Shown: positions 1 through 11,397, counted from the stretch's first letter. The stretch: DNA of 64,000 nucleotides from Aphrophora alni (GCA_963513935.1 OY740774.1:99765668-99829667); one strand, 5' to 3'. Made by a program: numbers and translations. Notes: generated from the sequence alone by a model not told the origin.

Positions 1-369
1 AATCTGTTTGGAGATAAATAACTTTGCTCTAGACGTTTTTGTACTGATCGCTATGTTTTTCTCCTTGTGAATTTCAAATGGGTTATTTTCATTAATTATT
101 CTATTCACTTAATTGGAAACCACAAATGTTTCGCAACATCAAGAGTCTTCGAAAGCTGTTGTCTCACAGAAAAATAACGTTTATCACAGATAAAACGATA
201 ATTGTCGTAAAATAAAATTATTATTTTATGTATTCTTCACCTTACTGAAGAGCTTTTTTTTTATAAAACATTATATTTTTTAATAATAGTATATAATTTT
301 TAATTCCCCTTCCCCCCTTCTTCTCTTCCTCCTCTTCTATTTATTAAAACCCATACCTGAATAATTGTA
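1..369. other. No gene seen; AT-rich with a pyrimidine tract
   Basis: AT-rich sequence with stops in all frames. The only structure is a C/T-rich run at about 302-345. No RNA gene or coding homology was recognised. Confidence 0.6.
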
Positions 370-701
370 AAACCGTACTAGGGAAATAATTTATATAATT
401 GGCTCACAATTTGTATCCGGGGGGTTTTTGGGGTCGCTGAACAAGATTATAATGTCAAAATGATACAATCAGTTATATTTATAATGATACTTTATTAAAT
501 CAAATACTTTTGAAAAAAAAATGATGTGAATTATTTCCAGTATATGTATATATAATTGTACAAAACATAGGTGAATGATAATGAGTTATACATTTTTTGT
601 AGAGCGGCCATTTTGGCGTCAACCATTTTTAATTTTGACATTAGAATCTTGTTCAGCGACCCCCCCCCCCCCCGAGGTAATTATTTCCTGAGATCGGTTT
701 A
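370..701. repeat. Fold-back (inverted-repeat) element, about 330 bp
   Basis: The outer arms AAACCG...GGAAATAATT (370-392) and their reverse complement (about 679-700) face each other. Further in, GGGGTCGCTGAACAAGATT with its extension (about 430-462) is matched by its complement at about 630-664. The loop is AT-rich and includes a C14 homopolymer at 660-673. No coding capacity is seen. This layout fits a MITE or fold-back element; the superfamily is not identifiable by eye and no clear target-site duplication was found. Confidence 0.6.
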
Positions 702-1923
702 ATTGTTTATAAAGGTATATAAAAATTGACTATTTGTTAAATAAATCATTTTAAAAGTCAGAGCATTAAAGCTTTACCGTGCAGTTTAAAAAAAATATAG
801 CCTTTTTGGTCGAACCGGACAAAAACCAGTAGATTTGGATTTTTTTTACGTCTCTTTTGACGCGACTAAATGTATTGAAAACAAAATATGTACGCTATTT
901 CAACATAAATAAAAATAAAATATAAATTTCACTAGAATTAAAAGGGGAGGACTCTACTATAATTACTTGAAAAAATTCAGTAATGAAATAATTACATTTC
1001 TTTTTTCAAAGTATAGCCTAAGTAGGATATACACATTTTTGTGGTGACGGTGATAAATTATATTTTGAGTTTGTAAATGATTGAATTTGAAAGTTAGTAC
1101 AAAGTACTTGCACTATTTAAGTTATCACAATTTTAAACTAAAATCACTACAAGAGAAACTTCAATGACAAAAACCTTCCTTACAGTATACTTTTCCACCT
1201 TTCTATCCCTATTCAGGTTTGGTGAGTTTTTAATTATAACTAACAAAATAATATTTTTTAAATCGTCTTTCTTCAAAGTATCAACATCATTTTATTCGTA
1301 ACGACCCATAGTTCAATTATTAAACCTACCTTTACGACCAATCACCGTCCAAATGTGTTTCTTCAAGTTAATATCGCCACAAAACATTCAACAATCGACC
1401 ATCGACAATCACTAACGAATATCGAGCTCAGGCACAGAGGTCGAAAAAATGACTAATCTACCCCACTTGAGGACTCTACAGAACTCTGGGTAATTTTGAA
1501 TGTATACATAACACGGCTGTCAACTGTTCTGTTAATAAGTGTTCATCCAAACAATCATTTATCGCAGTATTCAGATTGTCTGCCACTGTTTAAAAAGTCT
1601 AAAAGTACAATTTAGTAAAGTAAAATTTGCCTATAATTTTATACTTGTTTATGCAAATAAATAACCTATAATTTCAATGGATTTAAAATTATAAGGAAAA
1701 AATTAATTCGCTTCAAAATTTTACAACTGAAACGTACAACATATCCAAACCGGATTATTACTTATTTCTTAATAAAGTAATACCTGAGGGTATTTCGGGT
1801 TTTCTATTCCATTAATGGGTACAACGTAATCACTACTAAAGTAATACAAATGATTGCTAAGACACAATCACAATGCAAGAAACATATCCGTGAAGCATTA
1901 AACTTTTATTAATCATTATAAGG
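702..1923. other. No recognised gene
   Basis: AT-rich and frequently stopped. One short frame begins at ATG 1164 and encodes a hydrophobic, signal-peptide-like stretch ending near a GTGAGT at 1222-1227. At this length chance is the simplest explanation. Confidence 0.5.
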
Positions 1924-1983
<60 letters not shown>

Positions 1984-2095
1984 GATCTAGACTGGGAATC
2001 GAACCCAGAACTTTTGGTTTTCGCGCCAATGCTCTACCAACTGAGCTATCCTTGATCGCTTCAAAGTATAAGCGTATATTTCACACTTGACTTTA
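1924..2095 (-). mobile_element. tRNA-derived SINE, copy 1, with a T59 tract
   Basis: Read on the minus strand, a Pol III box A (TAGCTCAGTTGG, 2037-2048) is followed by a box B (GGTTCGATTCC, 1995-2005). A perfect T-arm stem CTGGG/CCCAG is present. The acceptor ends do not pair as in a functional tRNA and the anticodon loop lacks U33, so this is a tRNA-like SINE head. The sequence upstream of the head on the minus strand (to about 2095) is shared with copy 2. Where other copies continue with GTATATTTTTCACTT, this one runs straight into 59 T (A59 at 1924-1982 on the plus strand), as if the tail had been replaced or expanded. Confidence 0.75.
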
Positions 2096-2264
2096 CATTT
2101 TTCTGCAATTTTTGTGTGACGACAGATGATTCACTTCGATAACGACGTTGAAACTGATCTGTACACACGGCATACAGCTTTTAAGTATGTATTTAATAAT
2201 ATTAATTTATTGATTTTTAACTCTTATACATTTTTTTAACAATCTGTTATTATTAATTATACAA

Positions 2265-2400
2265 CTTTTTCAAGTGAAAAATATACCACCTAGACTGAGA
2301 ATCAAACCCAGGACTTTTGGTTTTACGCGCCAATGCTCTACCAACTGAGCTATCCTTGATCGCTTCCCAGTATAGACGTATACTTTTACATTTAAATTTG
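2265..2400 (-). mobile_element. tRNA-derived SINE, copy 2
   Basis: Minus-strand tRNA-like head at about 2289-2362, with the same box A as copy 1 and a box B of GGTTTGATTC type. It continues into the family tail GTATATTTTTCACTTGAAA. The 5' extension ACGTCTATACTGGGAAGCGA is also present. It lies about 306 bp from copy 1 in the same orientation, so the two resemble a tandem pair. Confidence 0.75.
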
Positions 2401-2451
2401 CCGCAATTTTTGAGTTACAATAGATCAATCACTTTAATAGAGACATCAAAA

Positions 2452-2580
2452 AAAGGATAGTTCAGTTGGCAGAGCATTGGCGCTTAAAACCAAAGGTCTA
2501 GATCGTATATTTTTCACTTAAAATAATTATATATAAATACTAGCATGGTAAAAAATGTATAAGCGATAAAATTAATAAAT
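2452..2580 (+). mobile_element. tRNA-derived SINE, copy 3 (T-arm deleted)
   Basis: Plus-strand copy with box A as TAGTTCAGTTGG, then GCATTGGCGC and CCAAAGGTCTAGATCG. The T-arm and box B region is missing by internal deletion. The family tail TATATTTTTCACTTAAAA follows, and further tail sequence (AAAAATGTATAAGCG, about 2550-2564) is shared with copy 2. It faces copies 1 and 2, so the cluster is partly inverted. Loss of box B should prevent Pol III transcription. Confidence 0.65.
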
Positions 2581-4080
2581 TAATTTTATTATTTGTCCTT
2601 TCAAGTGCTGTTTTGTTAAAGTGTACAGTAGATGTAGTATTACTTGCTGTTACTTCTTGAACTAGGAACTAAATGTGAATTGGATAGCTCAAATTAAAGT
2701 TCAATTGCAAAAACAAAGAAATCATCACAAACTCCACTCGACACGGAAATTCAGAAACTCGTGAAATCGATTTTAAATTGTGACACGGCACAACCCTATC
2801 ATGTCGTGACGTACTTTATCCCGCGCATTGATTTCTCTTCCAAATAACTTCGTTTCACTCTTGAACTAAAGGATCGGGTAACAATAGAACTGGTCCTCTG
2901 TTTGACATTGTTGGTAAAACAATAGGTAGGGGTGGTTTACCCCCACTCTCCTGCCCTTATTCTCTCAGATCAGTTCTGTCTCAATGGTCATGTTAAACGC
3001 TATGAAGTAGAACAAGAAGTACAGTCTGGTAAACGTTTCTGTGGTGTAAATATTAAATGTAAAAGTCGAGTAACGTGAATTTTACATCTTATTTTTAAAC
3101 ATTATATAAACTAATTTAATCTTTCATACGAGAAATTATCATGTAGAATGAATACATCTTGACAATTACGTACATGATTATAGAACCTTCAGTCGTACAA
3201 ATTGATATGTTATATACATAGACTAACAACCTTATACCCACGATGGACTGTTGCTCTAATGATTTATTATTTATTTAAAACAAATTGTCTTCATACAATA
3301 TATACTTGAAGCTACGATTAGTGGACGTATTATTTATAATTAAATTATTTTTAAAACTTTATAATTATAATTATTATGGTAATTTTGTGTAAGATAAAAT
3401 TAAAAATTCTAATGAAATAATAATTATTTGTTAAAAAATTACAAATATAAAACTTTTTAATGATTCACGACAGTTGGGCAGTAATCTTAAGACTGTTAAA
3501 ACTTAAGACATATGTTTTATAAAACTTTATATCTTGATTCCAAGAGTCTGTTCAGCACATATTCCCTTCTCAGTGACAACGCTGAGAAATCATTTGGGGA
3601 CACATATTGTTCTTCCAGCACGGATAATCTGTGGAAGGAGGAGTTGATAGTTTTGCTTCGGAAACTTTATTTTGCCACTGTTTTTCAATATCGGTGATAT
3701 TCAGTGATGTAAGTGTTGTGAAGTCTTTTAATAAATATGACGGTTTGATTCTGTTCGTCTGCCGTGAGGAGTGTCTATGTCAAAATGTTTGGAAGTACAT
3801 CTGAAAGCTAAATGAGATCCTGCTTACAAGGGTGGTAAGGATTTATGAATTCCATATTATTTTAGGGAAAACGTGAGATGATTATGAAGATAGAGAAATT
3901 TAATTACATTTATTTATTTTTATTCAAAATATTAATAAACCTTAAATAAAATAAAGTTTTTTTACTAAACAGAAAGAAAATTATGCACAACATCAGAAAA
4001 ATAGATTATTTAGTTATTTTTAATTAAAAAAGTCAAGTAAACTTATTTTAATTTTTTTTTCCCAAAATTTTATATGAAAT
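2581..4080. other. No recognised gene
   Basis: About 1.5 kb of AT-rich sequence. Short frames only (61 codons at 3512-3697), without family features. No RNA gene or clear repeat was recognised. Confidence 0.5.
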
Positions 4081-6109
4081 GGTAGGAAGAATCATTTTTT
4101 AGTTTAAATAGCCCGACGTATTGATTCCGAGTGTTTTTGTTGAGTAAACCAAAAGTAAAGCGGGATTTGAGTTCGATACATTTGGATCTAACAACCGATA
4201 TCCTTCTCCAGCTCACCCGACACTCTTCAATATGACCAAAGAAGAGAAGAAGGAAAAGTATAAATATGTATCATTTAGAGGTGGAAAAATGTTTGTGCGA
4301 AAGTAAATTAAAGATCCTAGTATTGTTCTGCAGTCTATATAGGACCTAAAGAAATTGTAATGTATTTATTTTGTTATTTAGATATTGGTAGTATTAATTT
4401 GAATTTATTTTATTTTTTACAATGGAAAACTAAGAATTCAGTTGTTTTTAACTTTGTAAAAATTAAAAAATTTTTTTTTTTAAATTGTAATTTTTTTAAT
4501 TTATTTTTTTTACTTATTCATAATGGAAGTATATTATGTCTATAATGTCAAGAAAATATTCTTGTCTTTATCAATTAAAGATAAATATGGGGGGAAAAAA
4601 TCTAAATTTACTTTTGTATGAGCACATAAGTAGTGCATGCATGATTTTATTTATTAAAAATATTAGAAGTATGAGGGTACTCTTTAATACATTTATTCGT
4701 GAATTAAATAGCTTAAATAATTAGGAATCAGAAATTACAATTTTAACAGAAAATTGAATTAATAATTGTGAAGGAGGACTGTACAAAATAATAGATTATA
4801 ATTTATTATTTGTTGCAACAGTCATATATAGCTGGAGGAGTGGCTGATTATGACAGGAGTATTATTGTCCAGTCATGTAAGATGGTATTTGCTAATAACC
4901 TTTATTATAACTTGTAGATTATTCGATTCCTTTGTAAATGTAATAGAACTTTGTAGATTTCATTTTCAAATAACTCAAGTTTTTATCTCAGAAATGGAGG
5001 ATTATTTATTTAAATTAGAATTAAATGGCAAGTAATGACTTGAAAGAATACGTTTGTGAACCAACTCGTGTTGAAACTTCTTTTTATTGTTGATGGGTAT
5101 CTTAAATGTGGGGGGGGGGGTTAAGGACTGAAATGCGATGAAAAAGTTTTGATTGTAAACCTGCTCATAACATGATATTTTTGTGAATTTCTAGAGATAT
5201 TAAAAAATACAATTTAAATGAAAATAAGTCCCAGAATAGAACTAACTTTAAAGTGTATATTAATCATGTATGTCGTCTTTTGGAAAAAGTGGATTGGTTT
5301 CCTGTATGCTTATTTCTAACTGTTTTAAATTTTTTTAAGGTTTAGTGAAAATTCTTTTGGACTGTTTAACTAATTCTAAGAGACGTATCCTAAATGGGTT
5401 TCAATACAAAATATTACGATTAAACGATGTATGAATTATATTCTGATTAAAAGAAGGAGGTTAGTTTACAATAATGAGAAAATTAAGTTTACAAAGAAAA
5501 GATAAAACATTGTATAAATCTTATAGAATTGGTTGTATAGGGAAATTTGTATTACAAAAGAAAATTATTATAAAAATCTGATAAATGTGGTGGCGACATT
5601 AGGAAACAATGGCACCTGATTAAGTTTGGAAGTAACCAAGATAAAAGTAAATAGATAATAAATAAGAAAGGAAATACGGTAACTGATCCTCTTGAGTTAG
5701 CAAATCATTTCAACGGTTTCTTTTTATATTCTATTTATGAATTAAGGTCAAATATTGATAGCTCTTCTTTAAATGGACAGTAATATAAAAACAAATTTTC
5801 TAAAGAAGGTATTTCACAATCTATTTTTACGAGACGAGTAAATAAAAAGAGATTGAACAAATAATTTCATCATTTAAAATAATAGAGCTCTAGAAGATGT
5901 TCAATTAAATTATAAAATTAAAGAGATTTCACCTATTCTAAATTTTCTTTGTAAGTTTTGTAGAGAGGGTAGAATTTTTTTCCAATTTGTTTGAAATCTA
6001 CTCTTGTTTTGCTTGTTTATAACAACTTGATAAAATTATAGACCAATTTCTATAACAACAGTTGAATCAATACGTCGGGCTATTTAAACTAAAAATGATT
6101 CTTCCTACC
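4081..6109. repeat. 46-47 bp inverted repeats bounding a LINE relic
   Basis: The left arm 4081-4127 (GGTAGGAAGAATC...CGACGTATTGATTC) is the reverse complement of the right arm 6064-6109, differing only by one extra T. The arms are about 1.94 kb apart and enclose the decayed LINE pol described separately. Because the right arm continues the RT reading frame (after NYRPIS), the left arm may be an inverted duplicate of coding sequence, as 5' inversion during LINE insertion can produce, not a DNA-transposon terminal repeat. Confidence 0.7.
4800..6063 (+). pseudogene. Decayed non-LTR retrotransposon pol (endonuclease end to RT fingers)
   Basis: Conceptual translation across several frames gives pieces in the order expected for a Jockey-like or CR1-like LINE. 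An endonuclease-end motif with EPTRVETS lies at about 5058-5081. The EN-RT linker follows, with KKWYL-type residues lost but YYKNLI at about 5564-5583. Then come TDPLELANHFNGFF (about 5680-5724), an EIE-x-IISSFK block (about 5850-5880) and the RT motif NYRPISITTVES (about 6035-6070). Many stops and frameshifts make it non-functional. The catalytic YADD block is absent, so the copy stops early in RT. The clade call is tentative. A G10 homopolymer interrupts the linker at about 5111. Confidence 0.55.
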
Positions 6110-7490
6110 TGACTAAGACAATGAAAAGCGTTCATCACATTATGAATGATTTCGTATTCCAGGGCAAAATTGAGTGTCCTGACTTTGGATATGAAATTCT
6201 CATAAACTTACGCTTAAAAAGAGGGCAACAAATTTTTTAACATGAAGAAAATCCACTGTCTGAGGTATCTATTATATTAGATACATAAAATAAACATTAA
6301 TACTTATTATAAATGAAACAGCTCAAGTTAATTTATAAAATATACTGTTTTTTTCTGTGATAATTGTTAGTACACACCCTTAACTTGGATGTTTAACGAT
6401 TGAATTGTTGGGAATTCCAACACGCTTCTACACGATTTTCCTCAAGCGTATATTTAGTTACTTTTTTTTATTATAGTTGGCAATCCTGGCACGGAATAAT
6501 GACACTGTATTATAAACGTATATGGACATCAATTACGTACAACACACATTAAAATTGGATTCGTGTCTAGCAATATCAAGTGTTTTTAGTGATACGCCGT
6601 GTAATTTCATAGTGTTTAATTAACGTAAGCTTTCAACTAAATTAACGTATGAATATTGATTTTTATATTATTACATCGTTACATAACATTGAGTAGTGTA
6701 GGCTATATATATGAAGACAACGTATCAATTTGTTGTTTTTACAGTACTTTTTGAGACAAACGCTATCGGTCTGAATATTGAAGGTAGGTGTTTAAATAGC
6801 GTCAAAATCAAAATTATGGTAGATGAAAGGGTGAATATAAACACTCCTTAGTAATGTTACAGAATCACCCCAGGGAAATGTATACATTTAATACAGAGAC
6901 GTAACGTGGATAAAATGTATAAGGTATTTTGTGTCTATGTATATAACTGTTTTGGAGCCATAACACCTAAATAGTCTATAGCCAGTGTTTGTCGCAGTGA
7001 GGGGTTTTCTTATCGAGAATTCAAGTCCAGGTGAACTCAGAATTTTTTGCCTTGGTTTTGGTGGTTTTTCGTTCTAATTAGTATAGAATTCTATAAAGTA
7101 AGGACGTTAGAGCTATATATATACATATTAAATAAAGAATCAAAATATTTTATGGGTTAGGGAAGAAGGCGTAATGGGTGTAACCCTCATTCTTAAGTGC
7201 GCCAATGTAACAAGTTAGTTAAAAAAAAAATTACCTATTTCGAGTTAATTTCTCCTTTTTATAGAAAATAGTTATTACTTGTAGAACCCAAAGTTTAATT
7301 TAAAAATAATAAACCGATACCTATACACGATTTTAAGGTACATTTACTAAAATTAAAACATAGGCCTACGTATGAGTTTGTGTATGTGTACAGTATGTAT
7401 GTGTTTCCACTCCTACGATAACTTGCAGATGAAATGTCCAATTATTATAATACTTAAAATTCATTGTAGCCTAATGGATTGTTATATTTA
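6110..7490. other. No recognised gene
   Basis: AT-rich, no frame above about 60 codons and no RNA gene or repeat unit recognised. Confidence 0.5.
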
Positions 7491-7540
7491 TATATGAATG
7501 GTTATAAATACCTTGTTTGTCAAACAATCCTTATTTTTTG

Positions 7541-7583
7541 TGCGACATGTTTCGCCGTTACACAGACGGCATTATCAAGCTAC
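7541..7583 (-). ncRNA. Hammerhead-like motif (decayed core), left palindrome arm
   Basis: On the minus strand: CTTGATAAT, then helix GCCGT/ACGGC around a 7-nt loop, then GAAAC. Compared with a hammerhead core (CUGANGA, helix II, GAAA), the first box reads UUGAUAA, so catalysis is unlikely. Helix II has five perfect base pairs. Confidence 0.4.
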
Positions 7584-7817
7584 ACTTTACAAACACAAGA
7601 CACTAAATATTAACAACACTTATCAGCACTAAAAAAGAAGAAGTTATTCTTGTACAAAGTAGTAGACTCCAGTCAAGTAGTAGAACCAACTGGAGTAACA
7701 TGTGGCTACTTAAAGACAGTTTTAATTTATATAACGTGTACAAATGTACAAGAATAACTTCTTCTTTTTTAGTGCTGATAAATGTTGTTAATATTTAGTG
7801 TCTTGTGTTTGTAAAGT

Positions 7818-7860
7818 GTAGCTTGATAATGCAGTCTGTGTAACGGCGAAACATGTCGCA
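7818..7860 (+). ncRNA. Hammerhead-like motif (decayed core), right palindrome arm
   Basis: Mirror copy of the motif at 7541-7583, with one change that weakens helix II (GCAGT instead of GCCGT against ACGGC). It ends in GAAACATGTCGCA. Confidence 0.4.
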
Positions 7861-7964
7861 CAAAAAATAAGGATTGTTTGACAAACAAGGTATTTATAAC
7901 CATTCATATATTATAATACTTTAATGTAATAGCAGATATTTCTTGTTGAAACTCCATTATTCAA

Positions 7965-8133
7965 GGATAAAATAAAGCAAAAGCTTAAAGTTTCAAATAT
8001 TTTAATAATATAAATGAGCTACAATTGTTTCGCCTTGCGGCATCATCGGGCATCAGTTGCATCAACGAAACAATTGTAGCTCATTTATATTATTAAAATA
8101 TTTGAAACTTTAAGCTTTTGCTTTATTTTATCC
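7965..8133. repeat. Perfect 68-bp-arm palindrome with 33-bp loop
   Basis: Arms 7965-8032 and 8066-8133 are exact reverse complements over 68 bases. The 33-base loop (8033-8065) plus adjoining arm holds a hammerhead-like motif on the minus strand. It lies only 54 bp from the preceding palindrome. Perfect identity over 68 bp means it is young or repaired by conversion. It could extrude as a cruciform. Confidence 0.9.
8022..8056 (-). ncRNA. Hammerhead-like motif at the palindrome tip
   Basis: Minus strand: CCGATGA, an extra T, then GCC-GCAA-GGC (a GNRA-capped stem), then GAAACAATTG. The core differs from CUGANGA by U4 to C. Helix II is short but perfect. Confidence 0.4.
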
Positions 8134-9299
8134 TATTATAATACTATTTGTATTTTGTTATGGAGTAACATAAAGTAAATCCTTTTAAAAATTTAGGTCA
8201 ATTTTTTTCTCAATGTATAGATATTTTTATAAACTATTTTCTCACAATAGAGATTTTTATTTTTTTAATATAAAATATGGTTTAAAAAAAAAATGACATT
8301 TATTTTTTTATCTCAAAAGTTACTAAAAATTTGCAACGAACGTCCAATTTTGATGAAACTGTACATATGTGAAGGAGCCTCTATTCGCTTCGCAAACTTC
8401 TGTGATCTGTAAGGTCAGAATTCGAAATTACATTTTTTGAAAACATTTTGCTATTTTAATCGTCATTGTAAAAATCTGGTGTGGTACCTTTACAGGTAAA
8501 AATTAAAATCTGCAAAATTTTATCTAAGTTAGTGTACTAGCACTTGAAGACCACAAGAGATATGAACAAAAATTGTTTTAAATGTTTTAAATTTTTATTT
8601 CGATTTTTCTCAATTTCAGTAAGATTTTACATGAGCGCACTATACTTCCCTATACCAAATACTATGTTCCTATCTTAACGTTAGTGAGCTCTATAGTGCT
8701 TCCACATAGACGAAAACGACGGTGGACGGACGGCATGTTGAAAATTTTATTTACGCCATAGTTCGACATTTTTTCCGGTTTCATAATTTCAAAATTTCCC
8801 CGTTTGAAACGGTTTTTTCAATAGTTCCTTCTCTACCAAGCCGGACAATAAGCCTGTCATAGCTCAATCTGTGAAACTAGCGATCTGGAAAGGTCAATGC
8901 CAAAGTTGTGGCTGTCAAACGATCAGATACATGATATAAATTACTTCATCCGCATGCAGTGTAATTTAATATATCAGAAAGCCTCTGCTCTGCAGTTACT
9001 TTGGATTGGGAAAAATCTTCCTTTGAAATCTACTTTAAATGATAATTTGTTGAATACATTATATTTAAAATGGTGGTTGATAATGTATTCTTTGAATCCC
9101 CGATTGATAATGAAAACATTACTCTCTTTTAAAGTTTATGTTGAGCTTACTTGAGAAAAATCTAATTTACATTATATCTTGTGAAACGATTTCAAAGGAA
9201 GACATTATAATTTGTCTTATTGTGTCTGTCTTTCCAACGAATTATTCTGATGTGGTTGGAATATTTACCATTTTATTATTAGTTTTAAAATATATGGAT
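8134..9299. other. No recognised gene; decayed dispersed-repeat sequence
   Basis: The stretch around 8290-8580 resembles the low-complexity dispersed family noted elsewhere (phrases such as TTTTGATGAAACTGTACA). A frame at 8897-9154 (85 codons) shows no family features. Confidence 0.45.
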
Positions 9300-9700
9300 G
9301 GCAATTTTCGTCAATAGGTGTCTTCGCCGTATCATGAACATTCATTGGCCTGAGATCATTACAAACGAGGATTTATGCAGAGAAACAGGTCAAATTCGGG
9401 TCAAACTGCAGATTCAAGAGAGGAAGATTCAAGAGAGTGGTTAGGGCATACACTGAGGAAGCCAAACGGAACCATTGAGAAAGAGGCCCTAGATTGGAAC
9501 CAGCAAGGTGTCAGAAGAAGGTCTGACCCCGAGAAACCTGGAAGAGGACCATTATTAAAGTAGCAAAGGAGGTTAACAAGACTTGGGGAGACGTGAAGGC
9601 ACTTGCTGGAGACAGGGACAGATGGAGAGCTCTTCTGGACGCCCTATGCTCCAATAGGAGATAAAAGGCAATAAGTCAAGTCAGTCAAGTAAGTCAATTT
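9300..9700 (+). pseudogene. LINE RT C-terminus and 3' end, frameshifted copy
   Basis: Translation gives VNRCLRRIMNIHWPEIITN (about 9312-9368), then NEDLCRETGQIRVKLQIQE, a frameshift caused by a local duplication of ATTCAAGAGAGGAAG (about 9413-9438), and then GHTLRKPNGTIEKEALDW in the next frame. This is the region after the RT thumb in a non-LTR retrotransposon. The same family is present on the minus strand at 35262-36105. The element ends with AATAGGAGATAAAAGG and a microsatellite-like tail of AAGTCA repeats (9671-9695), a typical LINE 3' end. It is non-functional: 5' truncated and frameshifted. Confidence 0.88.
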
Positions 9701-10540
9701 TCAAAAAATTGTTACCTTGGAACCGGTCTCAAGTAAGTAGGGTTTTCTGAAAATTTGTTTACATATGTAGACTACTTACCGTCATTTAGTAATTAATCCC
9801 AATTTTAAAATACGAAATCCTGTATTTTGTTTCAACAAGGAAGACTGAGAAAATGTTTAATACAAAAATTATTTTCAAATCATTTAAATAATAATTATTA
9901 AAATATGTTGCTAAATCATAACTAACATGTTGTAGGCTACAGACTTCTACTGATCTATCGAAAGAAATCTATTGAGAATATCATAAATTATTTTCTCAAA
10001 TCACAATTTAATGTACTTAACATTGTTATGAATTTAAACTATCAACTATGAAAACATTTCCATTACAGTAAACATCAGTTTATTTACGTGGTTACAAGTT
10101 GTCTACTGCGCGTGTCCTAATCTTCAATCAATCCACCTACGGTGACAGATCCTTATACGATATTTTAATCTACAAGTATAGACTAGACCTTAACCCCAAT
10201 AGATAGGTGTAAACACACATTGAAACTCAGTTGTTCTATTACAAACAAGACTGGCGACAATATCTTACAGAAGAAATGAAAAATCTACAAAGTCAGGGTC
10301 AAATTATTGTTGAGGGTGACAATGGATTTGAGTGTAGCGATTTTATAATATAAATAAAATAAACTTTGTATAAATGTTGCACTATTTCTCTGGCACACGC
10401 AACTACAGACTCAAAAACGGCTCTAGCGATGTCGTTCAAACATTAGTGAAATGTAAAAATTAATTACCCAAACCCTTATACAAAATAGCAAGTAAACATA
10501 TAACGGTTCTGGAATAGTTAGCAAAAAAACTAAAATGAAT
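9701..10540. other. No recognised gene
   Basis: AT-rich spacer between a LINE end and a SINE copy. No feature was recognised. Confidence 0.5.
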
Positions 10541-10660
10541 CTATGCTGGAAAGCGACTAAGGATAGCTCAGTTGGAAGGTAGAGCATTGGCGCGTGACAC
10601 CAAAGGACCTGGATTCAATTCCTAGTTTAGGTCGTATATTTTTCACTTAAAATTTTATTG
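10541..10660 (+). mobile_element. tRNA-derived SINE, copy 4
   Basis: The family 5' extension (CTATGCTGGAAAGCGA) is followed by TAGCTCAGTTGG with a short insertion in the D-loop (GTTGGAAGGTAGAGC), the anticodon-like region TTGGCGCGTGACACCAA, and box B GGATTCAATTCC. The tail is GTCGTATATTTTTCACTTAAAA. A second partial 5' extension (CCTATGCTGGGAAGCAT) occurs at about 10724-10740, so a truncated neighbour may follow head to tail. Confidence 0.75.
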
Positions 10661-11210
10661 TAGCAAAAATTAATTTCAATGACGTTCCTAATGTGGTAAA
10701 TAAAAGCCAAGAGAAGTGTATGTCCTATGCTGGGAAGCATCTTCAAACATAGTTATCATTTCCTCTTAAAACTAATATGCTCAGAGATCCATTTACCTTT
10801 CTGAACTGTTTGCAACATTACAGTTTTACTTTCCGTCTTATTCTCTGAGATATATCCAAATCATTGGACAAAGCGTTTAATTCAAACTGACATCATTAAC
10901 AGAATCTGTGGAGATTGGAACAATAGACTTTACTATCTTGACATTTCCACTATCAAGATACATAGAAAGATGTTTTGAGTTAATCTTGACATCATGTAAT
11001 TATTTTAATTTGAAACTATTTATATTTGTGTTTTTAATTAAGATTATTTCTTAAAATTATTATGCTATATTATAAATATATTAATGTAATTGAGTGTAAT
11101 AATTTAACTGAACCAATAGTTTCTTCCTATGAATTATAAATTGTAATATAGAAAGATCCACTTTTTTTTCTATGTTTTAGAATAATTAAAGTTATAATTT
11201 GAATGGTGTA
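10661..11210. other. No recognised gene
   Basis: Contains the partial SINE-extension copy near 10724-10740. Otherwise AT-rich with no recognised feature. Confidence 0.45.
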
Positions 11211-11257
11211 ACTCATCCATCACTGAATATGGTGGCATTGTCGTTGAAACACATTTA
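11211..11257 (+). ncRNA. Hammerhead-like motif, mutated core
   Basis: ATCACTGAATATGGTGGC...GTTGAAAC: a CUGAAUA box (one change from CUGANGA), 16 nt, then GAAA. It is closely related to the copies at 52691 and 61111 through the shared leader CTCATNYATCAC. Confidence 0.4.
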
Positions 11258-11397
11258 AACTAAATAAATTCCGAGGATTGGATAAGAGTCCTATTGAGGG
11301 GTCGGACACTACACTCCTACCCTCGGTCCTGGGACACACTCTCCAGTAGGAAACACAGCGCTATTCATCATCTGAATTCCGTGGTGTTTCATAGGAA

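Larger units (their letters stand above)
7491..7910. repeat. Long palindrome, about 165-bp arms, 89-bp spacer
   Basis: The left arm 7491-7655 and right arm 7745-7910 are reverse complements with only isolated mismatches (for example GACGGCATTATC against GATAATGCAGTC). Each arm carries a hammerhead-like motif. The spacer has no recognisable content. High arm identity indicates a recent origin or ongoing gene conversion. Inverted copies of terminal sequence are a known habit of Penelope-like elements, which is the best-fitting interpretation. Confidence 0.85.

Noticed and set aside
1164..1221. First exon encoding a signal peptide with a GTGAGT donor
   Set aside because: Only 58 bp, and hydrophobic frames plus GTGAGT are common by chance in this composition.
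1983..2056. Functional tRNA (GAA-like anticodon)
   Set aside because: The acceptor stem does not pair, position 33 is not U, and the same head occurs in several copies with a shared non-tRNA tail.
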